This document shows positions 9,238 to 18,572 of a stretch of 64,000 nucleotides of DNA, one piece after another. The stretch spans positions 1,426,001 through 1,490,000 of the forward strand of contig OZ219862.1 of assembly GCA_964291445.2 (NCBI GenBank). Direction: 5' to 3'. Both the position numbers and the translations under genes were made by a program. Origin of the DNA: JAPOXR01 sp964291445. Its GTDB lineage: Bacteria; Pseudomonadota; Alphaproteobacteria; Rhodobacterales; Rhodobacteraceae. Each line of letters starts with the position of its first letter. Within the stretch, counting starts at the first letter, position 1. The notes beneath the pieces are model-generated. The model saw only the letters and a list, made by a program, of their open reading frames with translations. It had not been told where the DNA came from and searched no databases.

Positions 9238-10272
9238 TCAGAAGCCGGGCTGACCTTCCGTGACGGCCTTGATCTTGCTGTCCACTTGATCGGCGAAATG
9301 GCAGGCGACGCGGTGGCCGTTGCCGGATCTCTTCAAGGGCGGCGGCTTTTCGGCGCAGAGTGGTTGGGCGATCGGGCAGCGTGTGCGAAAGCGGCAGCCG
9401 ACCGGCGGGTTGATTGGCGACGGCACATCGCCAGTCAGCACGAGGCGCGCGCGGGAGCGGCTGATGTCGGGATTGGGTATCGGGTGCGCCGCCAATAACG
9501 CCAACGTATAGGGGTGCTTGGGGGAGTCGAAGACTTCGTCGGTTGTTCCCTCTTCAACCACCTGTCCGAGGTAGACAATCATCACCCGGTCGGAAAGTGA
9601 CCGGACGACGGCGAGGTCGTGCGAAATGAACAGATACGCAATTTGCAACTTTTCCTGAAGATGCCGCATCAGGTTCAGGATCTGGCCCTGAATTGAGATG
9701 TCCAGTGCCGACACCGGTTCGTCGGCCACGATGATGGAGGGACTGACCGAAATTGACCGGGCGATGGACAACCGTTGGCGCTCGCCACCGCTTAGCTGGT
9801 GGCGCGAGCGGTTCAAGTAGGGCTCGCCGGGCGCCAGCCCGACATCGCTGAACAGCTTCAGCACTTCGTCCATGAGCCCGTCCTTTGGCACGATGTTATT
9901 GAGCGTCAGGGGCTGCGCGATGATTTGATACGCGGTCTTTCGTGGATTCATCGAGTCAAAGGGATCCTGAAACACCATCTGGACCTGGCGGCGGTAGGTC
10001 GCGCGCTCGTCCGCGGACAGCATGTCGATCGCATTGCCTTCGAACTTGATCGTCCCCGATGTAGGCTGGACCAGTCCTACGACCGCCCGTCCCAAGGTTG
10101 TCTTTCCGCAACCGCTTTCGCCGACCACGGCCAGCACCTCGCCCCGCTGCAGAACGAAACTGATGCCGTCGACGGCCTGGACAACTTCATCGTCTTGCGC
10201 CGCCCAGCCGTCGCGGACTGGGAAATGGACATGCAGGTCGTCCACTTCCAACAGCTGTTTTGTGTCCGTCAT
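9238..10272 (-). CDS. Oligopeptide/dipeptide ABC transporter ATP-binding protein (OppF/DppF type)
   Basis: A 344-residue ATPase with Walker A GESGCGKTT at 51-59, signature LSGGERQR at 160-167, Walker B IIVADEP at about 180-186, and the C-terminal oligopeptide-transporter extension with CRFRTRCPIAQPLC cysteines. It is the second ATPase of the importer encoded from 9.2 to 17.1 kb and lies 6 bp after the OppD-type gene. With that subunit it would drive import of peptides or peptide-like substrates through the two permeases. Confidence 0.92.
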   Translation of the reverse strand: MTDTKQLLEVDDLHVHFPVRDGWAAQDDEVVQAVDGISFVLQRGEVLAVVGESGCGKTTLGRAVVGLVQPTSGTIKFEGNAIDMLSADERATYRRQVQMVFQDPFDSMNPRKTAYQIIAQPLTLNNIVPKDGLMDEVLKLFSDVGLAPGEPYLNRSRHQLSGGERQRLSIARSISVSPSIIVADEPVSALDISIQGQILNLMRHLQEKLQIAYLFISHDLAVVRSLSDRVMIVYLGQVVEEGTTDEVFDSPKHPYTLALLAAHPIPNPDISRSRARLVLTGDVPSPINPPVGCRFRTRCPIAQPLCAEKPPPLKRSGNGHRVACHFADQVDSKIKAVTEGQPGF

Positions 10273-10278
10273 TGCAAT

Positions 10279-11238
10279 TCAACCATGCAGCAAGCATCTC
10301 ACCTGTGTGCCGTTTTCCAGCGTAACCATTCTAGGTTCGATCACCGAGCAGTCGGCCATGACCTTCTCGCAGCGCGGGTGAAAGCGGCACCCTGATGGCA
10401 CCTGCACGCGGCTGGGCGGCCTGCCTTCGATCGTCTTGAAGGCGTCAGCGCGCCGGTCGAACATCAGGGCGCAGCTCAAGAGCGCCTCTGCGTAGGGATG
10501 CTGCGGCGATCCGAAGAGTTTGTGAATTTCGGCTTCCTCGACAATCTGCCCGGCGTACATGACGTAGACCCGGTCGCAATACTCTGCAACGAGCCCAAGG
10601 TTGTGGGTGATCAGCAACAGGGCAGTGCCGAGGTCTCTGCATAGCTTGCAAAGCAACTCCATGATCTGTGCCTGGATTGTTACGTCCAATGCAGTGGTCG
10701 GCTCGTCTGCAATCAACAGGCTAGGCCGGCAGGAGATTGCGATGGCGATCAACACCCGCTGTCGCATGCCGCCGCTGAGCTGATGCGGGTAGTAGTCGGC
10801 GACCGTCTCAGGATGCGGCATCTGGACGAGGCCCAGGGTCTCGATCGCCCGCTCCATTGCCTGCGCACGGTTCAGGCCCTGGTGGATACGGATCGCCTCG
10901 GCAATTTGTTCGCCGACCCGAATGAGTGGGTTGAGGAACGTCATGGGTTCCTGGAATACGATGCTCATCTCGCTGCCGCGGATGCGCGTCAACTTGGAAT
11001 CGTCCAAAGACAGGATGTCGCGGCCGTCGAGCAGGACCTGACCGCCAGTGATGCGGCCAGGTCTGGAAATCAGGCGCATTATCGAGAATGCGACGGTGCT
11101 CTTGCCCGAACCCGACTCGCCCACCAGCGCCACAGCCTCACCCCGTTTGATCGTCAACGAGACATTGTCGACTGCACGAACGTCGCCTTCAGCGGTCGCG
11201 TAGTGTGTGCTCAGCCCTTCAACCTGGATGAGATTCAT
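10279..11238 (-). CDS. Oligopeptide/dipeptide ABC transporter ATP-binding protein (OppD/DppD type)
   Basis: The start is placed at the ATG giving MNLIQVEGLSTHYA (319 residues), because the sequence upstream in frame has no family character. Walker A GESGSGKST lies at 40-48, LSGGMRQR near 155, and Walker B LLIADEPTTALD follows. The C-terminal oligopeptide domain has GCRFHPRCEKVMADC. It forms the ATPase heterodimer with the following OppF-type protein. A gap of about 140 bp separates it from the ComA-like gene upstream. Confidence 0.92.
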   Translation of the reverse strand: MNLIQVEGLSTHYATAEGDVRAVDNVSLTIKRGEAVALVGESGSGKSTVAFSIMRLISRPGRITGGQVLLDGRDILSLDDSKLTRIRGSEMSIVFQEPMTFLNPLIRVGEQIAEAIRIHQGLNRAQAMERAIETLGLVQMPHPETVADYYPHQLSGGMRQRVLIAIAISCRPSLLIADEPTTALDVTIQAQIMELLCKLCRDLGTALLLITHNLGLVAEYCDRVYVMYAGQIVEEAEIHKLFGSPQHPYAEALLSCALMFDRRADAFKTIEGRPPSRVQVPSGCRFHPRCEKVMADCSVIEPRMVTLENGTQVRCLLHG

Positions 11239-11381
11239 TGCGCCGACCCTGACCGGGGCGAGGGCCGGCCCGCGGTACCGGCTCTCGCCAATCCATTTCA
11301 AACACTGCCGCCCCGGTCCGGCGAGACGCGGCGATGGCACCAACGTGGCTGCGGGGCGACATGGATGAGCCGAACACCAAG

Positions 11382-12194
11382 TTAGGTATAGTCCATTCCT
11401 CCGGTGGTCGAGTTGATGTTGATCCCCATGCCGCGACGGAGCGCCTCCAGCGAAAACACCCAATCGAACATTAGGTTGGCGATGTTGACTTCCGGCCCGA
11501 ACTGCTCGACCAGCCAGATTTCCGTGTCGCGAATCTGATGCGTCTTGCCGCCCCAGACGGGAATGGCCCAGACTTCGAATATGAGATCCTTCATATCGAC
11601 CTCGGCCAAAAGTGCGTCGAACAGATCTTCGCGAATCTCCCCGCCAGGTGCCCGAATCTCGGCTGTGTCGACGGTCACCTTCCAGGCGCCCAGATCCATG
11701 CACGCCTTGACGTCGTCAACGATTTCCTGAATGGAATGCTGCTCGCCACCGCCGGATTCCGGAATGACGGCCAGACCGGCGTCGACCACGCTCTTGATGT
11801 GGTTCCTCTTTTCTTCCGGCGTCCAATCACTGCGGCTATCCGAAACCTCGACATAGTCGAATTCGGCTTCTCTGCAATGCTCAAGGAACTCGCCGACCTT
11901 GTTCAGCTTGGCTGCGTATTCGAAATATATGCCGCCTGGCTGCACCTTTACGTTCGCGTTGTGATAGATGCCGATCTTTTCCTTGAGATCCTTCAGGGAA
12001 TACAGGCCCGCGAAGCCAAGAACGAACTTGGCTACGTCGACGAACTCCCCGGTATGTTCGAGGTAGTCCGTCAGTTGGCCAACGGGCAACCCCCAGTCGC
12101 AGATTTCGCTGATTCCGGTGTCGCGCGGCTTTGGTGACCGCTCGCTCGTGAAGGGCAAACTGCTGAATGCACGGACATCGTCTGAATTGGTCAT
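11382..12194 (-). CDS. ComA-like protein, phosphosulfolactate synthase family
   Basis: A 270-residue protein resembling the ComA/phosphosulfolactate synthase TIM-barrel family: an N-terminal KPRDTGISEICDWGL region, KIGIYHNANVKVQPGG, FDYVEVSDS and an EVNIANL stretch near the C-terminus. ComA adds sulfite to phosphoenolpyruvate in coenzyme M synthesis. The start at 12194 is chosen because GGAGAG immediately precedes it. The setting inside a peptide-type ABC operon beside MmgE/PrpD argues for a role other than coenzyme M synthesis, perhaps on a sulfonated or phosphorylated carboxylate. The family call is moderately sure; the reaction is not. Confidence 0.7.
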   Translation of the reverse strand: MTNSDDVRAFSSLPFTSERSPKPRDTGISEICDWGLPVGQLTDYLEHTGEFVDVAKFVLGFAGLYSLKDLKEKIGIYHNANVKVQPGGIYFEYAAKLNKVGEFLEHCREAEFDYVEVSDSRSDWTPEEKRNHIKSVVDAGLAVIPESGGGEQHSIQEIVDDVKACMDLGAWKVTVDTAEIRAPGGEIREDLFDALLAEVDMKDLIFEVWAIPVWGGKTHQIRDTEIWLVEQFGPEVNIANLMFDWVFSLEALRRGMGININSTTGGMDYT

Positions 12195-12225
12195 GGTTCT
12201 CTCCATTAAGTTGTTCGAATTCCCA

Positions 12226-13623
12226 CTATTGTGGTTGTTGCGCTGCGCGCATCCAATGGGTCACCGGGGCAATGCCCAGCTCTCCAACATGCCTGGCATC
12301 ATCGGCCAAGCGGCTCAGTTGTTGCTGACTCAGCACGCCCTTGCCAGCTTCAGCCAGTTTTGAATGCTGTTCATCGGGCAGCAACGGTCTGGCAAGCGAC
12401 CCCCTGAGCGCAGTTATTTCCTTTTCGCGCACGGAGCCGTCACGCAGTTGCATGCGTATCTTGTAAGGCTTCCACCAAGTGGAATCTGGCAAATCCTCTC
12501 TCCTGGGTTGCACGCTGATGCGCTTGGCCAGGTCGAGAACGGCAGTGTCGCTTGTGACCTGCTGCGGATCGAAATCGGCCAATCCCACCTTGCCGCGGGT
12601 CAAGGCGACAGACAGGGTATAAGGGATGCTGAACTGGGCAGCGACCCGCGGCTCGCCTCCTGGTGAAAATGGCCGCCCGCACAGGTCGTAGACGATCTGC
12701 GACGAAATCGCCTCAACGGTCTCAACCTGCTGCGCAAGCTGAGGGTCTTCCGCGATCATGTCGAGCGTGAGATCGAGGCCCGGATGCGTTGATCGACAAC
12801 TCGGATAGGGTTTGATGCTGGTCTCGGTCACGCTGAAGCGGGTGCCGAGCTCGGACAGCCCCGCCTCCGGGTCGGCAGCCCCGTTCGCAAAGAGTGCGTT
12901 TAGGCCATATTGTCCGGTCAGGAAATTGGGCGACCCCTTGATACCGTCCTGAGCGTTGAAGGCGCTGACCGCCGCCTGGCCGGCGGCGATTCCGCAAAGA
13001 ATGTTCTTGCCGTTGTTTCGGTCTGCCAGCGGTTGCCGACTCAACCCGGCCTGCTGTGCTGCAATCCCCATCGCCGACATGATGCCGTCTTCGTCCAGCC
13101 CAAGGAGCTTGGCAGCGCCTGCTGCAGCGCCTACGTGGCCCGGAACGCCGGTCGCCATGGAGCCAGGATGGTAGTAGTGGGGGTGAAGGGTAGTGCCGAT
13201 TTGGCAGGCTACGTCGAAGGCCGCAACGGCGGCGGTGACGAACTCGCGGCCCGCCTTCTGGCCTGCCTCAAGATTGGCGGATTCCGCCACTGCAAGCAGT
13301 GCGGGAAAGATCACCGCGCTCGCGTGGAGCGCCGAATCGTCATGTGTATCGTCCCATTCCCACCAATGCGCCTGCACGCCGCCGAGAAAGGCCGCACCGG
13401 GGGCGGGCACGCGCCGTTCGCTACCCGCAACCGAGCTCTCCTCCGCGCCACCCCATGCAAGCTGCCGTGCCAGGAGATTGCAGCATTCCTGGCTTTTTAG
13501 CCCCGCCAACATCACACCCACGGTGTCGATCAGCCGCATCGACACGGCCTCACGCGCTGCTTCAGGAATGTCATCCCATTGCAGCTTTGCTACGTGTTGG
13601 ACCAAGCGCTCTTCGTGCGTCAC
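12226..13623 (-). CDS. MmgE/PrpD family protein
   Basis: A 465-residue protein with the features of the MmgE/PrpD superfamily: RLIDTVGVMLAG near residue 30, a WEWDDTHDDSALHAS stretch near 88-102, the Ala/Gly-rich helical domain, and KPYPSCRSTHPGLD near 285. Known members are 2-methylcitrate dehydratase and cis-aconitate decarboxylase, so a dehydratase or decarboxylase acting on a branched carboxylate is plausible. It sits between the dppC-type permease gene and the ComA-like gene with short spacers, so it is probably part of the operon. The substrate is unknown. Confidence 0.85.
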   Translation of the reverse strand: MTHEERLVQHVAKLQWDDIPEAAREAVSMRLIDTVGVMLAGLKSQECCNLLARQLAWGGAEESSVAGSERRVPAPGAAFLGGVQAHWWEWDDTHDDSALHASAVIFPALLAVAESANLEAGQKAGREFVTAAVAAFDVACQIGTTLHPHYYHPGSMATGVPGHVGAAAGAAKLLGLDEDGIMSAMGIAAQQAGLSRQPLADRNNGKNILCGIAAGQAAVSAFNAQDGIKGSPNFLTGQYGLNALFANGAADPEAGLSELGTRFSVTETSIKPYPSCRSTHPGLDLTLDMIAEDPQLAQQVETVEAISSQIVYDLCGRPFSPGGEPRVAAQFSIPYTLSVALTRGKVGLADFDPQQVTSDTAVLDLAKRISVQPRREDLPDSTWWKPYKIRMQLRDGSVREKEITALRGSLARPLLPDEQHSKLAEAGKGVLSQQQLSRLADDARHVGELGIAPVTHWMRAAQQPQ

Positions 13624-13647
13624 GATTGTCTCCTTTTCCCCGTCAAC

Positions 13648-14481
13648 CTATCGTTCCTCGACCAGTTGAGGATTGATCACGTCGTTCAATCCATCTCCGA
13701 CTATGTTTGTGCTCAGCACCGCCAAAAAGATTAGCAACCCCGGAAACAATGCCGCCCACCAGGCAAACTGGATGAAAGGCCGTGCCTGATAGAGCATGAC
13801 GCCCAGGCTGACACGGCTGGGGTCTCCCAACCCGAGGAAGCTGAGGCCAGCCTCGGTCAGCATCGCCCGCCCAACCAACAACGTCGCGGCCACTATCACC
13901 GGCCCCATGGCGTTCGGCAGAATCTCGCGAAAGATCAAGGTCGTGTTGCCGGCGCCGCTCAGCCGGGCTGAGTCCACGTATTGGCGGGACTTGAGCGTCA
14001 GGAATTCGGACCGCGTCAGCCTGGCCATTACCGGCCAGGACAGGATTGCGATGGCGACAATGATATTGAAGACGCTGGCGCTGAACAACGCCACCAGCAC
14101 CACCGCCAGGAAAAATTGCGGAATGACCTGAAAGACCTCGGTGACCCTCATCAGAGTGTGGTCGAGAATGCCACCGAAGAAACCGGCCAGGCTGCCCATG
14201 ACGATGCCCAACAGCGTCGCGGCCGTCGCGGCCGCCACGCCGACCAGCAGCGATACGCGAACGCCTGATACGGACCTGCTGAACACGTCCCGGCCAAGCT
14301 CGTCCGTGCCCAGCCAATTCACCGTGCTGGGCGGGGAAGCTCGCGACGCGATCGCGATGCTTTCCGGGTCATGCGGCGCGAGCGGTGGCCCGACCAGGGC
14401 AACAATCGCCAGGGCAACAAGGATTACCAGCCCCAGCACCGAGACCCAGTTGCCAAAGTAGAGATACCAGTAACCGCGCAT
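13648..14481 (-). CDS. ABC transporter permease, DppC/OppC type
   Basis: An inner-membrane permease of about 277 residues if started at the ATG at 14481 (MRGYWYLYFGNW); a TTG at 14508 would add nine residues and overlap the previous gene. It has six predicted membrane spans, the N-terminal GTDELGRDVFSR motif of the DppC/OppC group and an EAA-type loop (SARLSGAGNTTLIFREILPN) that docks the ATPases. It pairs with the DppB-type permease immediately upstream. Confidence 0.9.
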   Translation of the reverse strand: MRGYWYLYFGNWVSVLGLVILVALAIVALVGPPLAPHDPESIAIASRASPPSTVNWLGTDELGRDVFSRSVSGVRVSLLVGVAAATAATLLGIVMGSLAGFFGGILDHTLMRVTEVFQVIPQFFLAVVLVALFSASVFNIIVAIAILSWPVMARLTRSEFLTLKSRQYVDSARLSGAGNTTLIFREILPNAMGPVIVAATLLVGRAMLTEAGLSFLGLGDPSRVSLGVMLYQARPFIQFAWWAALFPGLLIFLAVLSTNIVGDGLNDVINPQLVEER

Positions 14482-14500
14482 GGTTTCTTGATTCGCCCCT

Positions 14501-15472
14501 CTAGCCAAATCTGACTCTGGGATCGACCAGGCGATAGACGACGTCGGTGATCAGGTTGACGATAATCACGAACGCCGAAATCACAACGAACAAGCCCATC
14601 AGCAACGGGAAATCGCGGGCCGAAACGGCGTCGAACATGAGGCGTCCCAAACCAGGCCAGGCAAACACCGTTTCCGTCAAGACAGACCCGGCCAGCAGCC
14701 ATTCGAGATTGAATCCGAGGATGGTCACGATTGGTAAAAGCGTATTCGGCACGGCATGGCGAAAGACCACGCGTCCTTCCTGAACGCCCTTGGCCCTTGC
14801 CATCGTAATGTAGTCCTCCTTCATGACCTGCTGGGTCTTTACCCGAGTGACCCGGAAGATCAGCGCAAGCTGGAAGGCGCTGTAAGTCACCACCGGCAAC
14901 ACCAGGTGATGCGCCACGTCCTTGACCAACCCCCAGCCCTCCTGCGGATTGCGAATATTGTACATGCCTTGGGTCGGGAACCATCCCAGCTTAAGGGCAA
15001 AGACAGTCAGCAGCAGCATGCCCAGGAAGAACACGGGCATTGAGTAGCCAAGAATCGACAGGATGACTGCAATTCGGTCCCCGAGGGAATCCTTGCGCGT
15101 GCCTGCATAAAGGCCGAGCAGGATCCCAGCGGCGCTGCTGATGATGAACGCCGTGCCCATCAGCAACAGACTTGCTGGCACACGGCTGATGATCAGATCC
15201 CACACATCTTCCCGGTAGCGCAGGGAGAAACCGAGATTCAGCTGCAGAACGTTTGAGACATAGCTCACGTACTGGACGTGAATTGGTCTGTCCAATCCGA
15301 ACTCTGCCCGCGTTTTCTCCACTAATTCCTTGCTTGCGGAACCCTCTCCGATGAGCAGGTGAATCGGATCTCCGGGAGCAGAGTGAATCAACACGAAGTT
15401 GACGGTCATCACTACGAAAATTAGTGGGCCAGCCTGAAGGAGGCGGCCCACTACGTAGCGTCTTAAACTCAT
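14501..15472 (-). CDS. ABC transporter permease, DppB/OppB type
   Basis: A 323-residue permease that begins RRYVVGRLLQAGPLIFVVM, followed by a short periplasmic domain with HSAPGDPIHLL and by five further membrane segments. The ATPase-docking EAA loop is MARAKGVQEGRVVFRHAVPN. Its length and organisation match the DppB/OppB group. It lies between the substrate-binding protein and the DppC-type permease in a compact operon. Confidence 0.92.
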   Translation of the reverse strand: MSLRRYVVGRLLQAGPLIFVVMTVNFVLIHSAPGDPIHLLIGEGSASKELVEKTRAEFGLDRPIHVQYVSYVSNVLQLNLGFSLRYREDVWDLIISRVPASLLLMGTAFIISSAAGILLGLYAGTRKDSLGDRIAVILSILGYSMPVFFLGMLLLTVFALKLGWFPTQGMYNIRNPQEGWGLVKDVAHHLVLPVVTYSAFQLALIFRVTRVKTQQVMKEDYITMARAKGVQEGRVVFRHAVPNTLLPIVTILGFNLEWLLAGSVLTETVFAWPGLGRLMFDAVSARDFPLLMGLFVVISAFVIIVNLITDVVYRLVDPRVRFG

Positions 15473-15493
15473 CTCGGATAGAATCCGGTGCCT

Positions 15494-17137
15494 CTATTTT
15501 GAGACATACGCCATGCCGAGAGAACCATTGTAGCCGATTGGACCGGTGATTACGTCCTCGAACCCCGACCTGACCAGCTGCATGTTGGGCATCTCGAACA
15601 GAGGATATCCCGGCAGCTCGTCCATCAACAGCTCCTGAACCTGCTTCCAGACGGCCGCACGTTCGTCAACGTCGGTAATCGTCACTTCGATATCCGTCAG
15701 GTGGTCATATTCCGGGCTGTTCCAGCCTGCGGCATTGGCGAACGCATTGCCTATCGTCGTCGACTTGTACCGGTGCACCACCGATAATGTCGGGTCGGGC
15801 GAGGTCGTGAAGAGCTGGTGCGCCATGTCGAAATCGCGTTTGGTGAAGACCCTCTCGATGAAAGCAGGGCGATCGAAAGACTGGATCTCCACGTTGATAC
15901 CGACGTCGCGCAGTTGGCTTCTGATCACTTCAGCGGCACGGCCTTCGAAAGCACGCCCAAATGCCCAGTAGAGTCGCAGACTGAAGCGCGTCCCGTCGGT
16001 TCCGCGCGGAAACCCGGCTTCGTCGAGCATCTCGTTCGCCTTGGCCGCGTCCTGCGTGTAGTCGAATTCCGGGAAAAACACCCATTTGACTCCGCTGGCG
16101 ATGTGCGCGCGGGCCGGCTTGCTGGCTCCGAACATTGCCGCTTCAGCGATCTCGGCCTTGTCCAAGGCGGTGGCGACAGCCTGCCGAACCAACTTGTGCT
16201 GAAGATACTCGCTGTCGTGGTTCATCAACAGGTTTTCGTTAGTGCCCGTTGCTTCGTTGCCGTGTTCGATGATTTGGAAACGGGGATCCGCACGGAACTG
16301 GCCGACCCGCTCGTACGGAAGGATGTACGAGTGTATCATGTCGATATCGCCGTTCTCGATCGCCGTCACGCGGCCTGCTTCGTCGGGCAGGAATTGCACA
16401 AGCACACGATCAAGGTAGGGCAGCCCCGGTACGAAGTAGTCGTCGTTGCGAACGAGCTCGATATGGCTGCCGCGCACCCACTCCTTGAACTTGAACGGCC
16501 CGGTGCCCACTTCCGGAGCAAAGAGCTGGGGGTTGTCATTGTCGACACCCGCTTCCCAAATGTGCTTGGGACGGATCAAGGTGCCGGAATTGTAGTCCGC
16601 CAGAATCGTCATCAACGGCGCGAATGGTTCATTCATGTTGATGATGAACGTATGATCGCCGTCGGTGGCGAAGGATGCGACGCGCGGGCACCACGTCTTG
16701 GCACGGTTGTGAAGTTCACACGTCATGTTGCCGAAAGTGAATTCTACATCATGCGCCGTGAAGGGGGTCCCGTCATGCCAATTCACGTCCTTGCGCAATT
16801 GAAACGTATACGTCAATCCGTCGTCTGAAATCTCCCAGCTTTCGGCCAGCTCGGGATGCGGCGTGAATTCGTAGTCGAGCAGGACCAACCGGTTGTAGAT
16901 GTTGGTCATCACGGTCAGTGCACCGAAGTCCTTGCCGAACAGATAGTCGATTGTCGCAGGCTCGTTTTCGATCGCCTTGATAAACGTGCCGCCGCGTTCC
17001 TGTGCGAATGCCGAAGCGCCGAGCAGACTCGTGCCGAGCACCGTGACGAGTGCGACTGACGACAGCCTCTCCTTCAACGCGCCAAACTTCGGTACGCTGT
17101 CCCGTTTCCTTGGGAGTTCCCTAATTTGAGTACTCAT
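15494..17137 (-). CDS. Periplasmic oligopeptide-type ABC substrate-binding protein (SBP_bac_5)
   Basis: A 547-residue protein with an N-terminal export signal (hydrophobic residues about 27-44, ending ASAFAQ). The mature part has family-5 features: YNRLVLLDYEFTPHPELAESW, LRKDVNWHDGTPFTAHDV and EVGTGPFKFKEW. It should deliver peptides or similar compounds to the DppBC-type permeases. The start is supported by AGGAGG 5 nt before the ATG. It is the first transporter gene, 60 bp after the dipeptidase gene. The ligand cannot be read from the sequence. Confidence 0.9.
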   Translation of the reverse strand: MSTQIRELPRKRDSVPKFGALKERLSSVALVTVLGTSLLGASAFAQERGGTFIKAIENEPATIDYLFGKDFGALTVMTNIYNRLVLLDYEFTPHPELAESWEISDDGLTYTFQLRKDVNWHDGTPFTAHDVEFTFGNMTCELHNRAKTWCPRVASFATDGDHTFIINMNEPFAPLMTILADYNSGTLIRPKHIWEAGVDNDNPQLFAPEVGTGPFKFKEWVRGSHIELVRNDDYFVPGLPYLDRVLVQFLPDEAGRVTAIENGDIDMIHSYILPYERVGQFRADPRFQIIEHGNEATGTNENLLMNHDSEYLQHKLVRQAVATALDKAEIAEAAMFGASKPARAHIASGVKWVFFPEFDYTQDAAKANEMLDEAGFPRGTDGTRFSLRLYWAFGRAFEGRAAEVIRSQLRDVGINVEIQSFDRPAFIERVFTKRDFDMAHQLFTTSPDPTLSVVHRYKSTTIGNAFANAAGWNSPEYDHLTDIEVTITDVDERAAVWKQVQELLMDELPGYPLFEMPNMQLVRSGFEDVITGPIGYNGSLGMAYVSK

Positions 17138-17197
17138 CCTTTCCTCCTTTCATGCGCTTCATGCGCTCAAATCCTGCATTCCAACTGGTCTGCATAC

Positions 17198-18313
17198 TCA
17201 CTTGCCTCGCGCTTCGTTCACGATGTCGAGGACACGAAGCCAATTCCCGCCAAGGATTTTAGCAATGCTTTCATCGTCGTAACCGCGGCCTATCAGCCCA
17301 CTCGTCAGATTCGGAAACTTGGAGAGGTCCTCCAAGCCCTTTGCGTAAGGAACCGAATCTCGTTCTTCGATAGTGCCCAACATGTCCGGCCGCTTCACTC
17401 GCCAGTAGGCCCATCCGGCGCCGAAAGTTGGCGGCGCCTTCGCCATCGACATCGTGTTGGACGTCCCGTGTCCCGGCAACATTTCACCCAACTCGACGCG
17501 CGAAACGGAATCGGTGAAATCGCCACCGAAGGCAACGTGATCGACGCCGACGAGATTCACCACGTAGTCGATATGGTCGAGCACACCATCAATCGTGGCG
17601 GCCCGAAGATCGTCATTCACCATTCGGGGCAGCGGAGTGATGCCCATGACGCCGCCTGTCTCGGCCAAGGCCAGTATCTGTTCATCGGTCTTGTTGCGCG
17701 ACGAGTCGCTTATGGCCCTGACGTTGGCGTGCGTGAAAACGCAGGGAAGCCTGGACTCTCTAATGGCATCCATCGTGGTCGCATCGCCGCAATGGGCGAG
17801 ATCGATCAGGATACCAAGCCGGTTCATCTCGTGGACCACATCCACGCCGAAGTAGCTCAAGCCGCGGATCTCGCGTGTTCGCTCACCACAGCCGTCGCCC
17901 AACATATTGCTTTCCGAGTAAGTCAGCCCCATCACCCGATAGCCAAGACGATCCATCGCGCTGAGATACGCGAAGTCGCCGTCCAGACAAGCAGCGTCCT
18001 GGGTGGCAAACAGAATGCCGAGCTTTCCTTCCTTCTTGGCTTGGCGCATGTCCGCCGAAGTCCTAACCTGGACCGCCACGTCGCTGTGGGATTCTATGAA
18101 GCGCAGCACGTTCGCTGCGGCACGGACTGTTTCGGAGATACCGGTACTGCCGCCGATGGTCACCCAGATGACGTCGGCGCCGCCGTTGCGCGCCTGCTCA
18201 AACCAGCGCTCCTTGGTCGCCGCATGGATCAGCACGGTCGCATCGATTGTCAGGCACTCTTCATGCAGCTCCTTCGATCTGATTTCTTGTTCTTCCGTCA
18301 GGTCAAACATCAT
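17198..18313 (-). CDS. Membrane dipeptidase family protein (peptidase M19)
   Basis: About 371 residues from the ATG at 18313; an earlier start is possible. The sequence fits the zinc-dependent renal-dipeptidase family: GLTYSESNMLGDG, LGILIDLAHCGDATTMDA (metal-binding His), PCVFTHANVRAI (second His), VDHVAFGGDF near the C-terminal third and ILGGNWLRVL at the end. It would hydrolyse dipeptides, possibly with non-protein or D-residues, after import through the ABC system that follows in the same operon. It has no signal peptide, so a cytosolic location is expected. Confidence 0.85.
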   Translation of the reverse strand: MMFDLTEEQEIRSKELHEECLTIDATVLIHAATKERWFEQARNGGADVIWVTIGGSTGISETVRAAANVLRFIESHSDVAVQVRTSADMRQAKKEGKLGILFATQDAACLDGDFAYLSAMDRLGYRVMGLTYSESNMLGDGCGERTREIRGLSYFGVDVVHEMNRLGILIDLAHCGDATTMDAIRESRLPCVFTHANVRAISDSSRNKTDEQILALAETGGVMGITPLPRMVNDDLRAATIDGVLDHIDYVVNLVGVDHVAFGGDFTDSVSRVELGEMLPGHGTSNTMSMAKAPPTFGAGWAYWRVKRPDMLGTIEERDSVPYAKGLEDLSKFPNLTSGLIGRGYDDESIAKILGGNWLRVLDIVNEARGK

Positions 18314-18572
18314 GGCCCCCCATTGTCCCCACCATGCGTATACGATCGGGTGCAAGCGAAGAACTTGCATGCGGCGGGCGATCAGCGGACAAATGACAGG
18401 GTTGGCCGCGCCTTCCAATGATGAGAAAAGTCACTCGAAAAACAAGGGGGAAACTCCCCTATGGAAAATTCATAACTTTTCATTATGCAAGGGAACTGAC
18501 TTAGAGTCAAATACTTGTTTGATGATGCGCCGCCACAAGTGAGCGGCGGGCTGCGATGAAGGGAGGTGTTGG

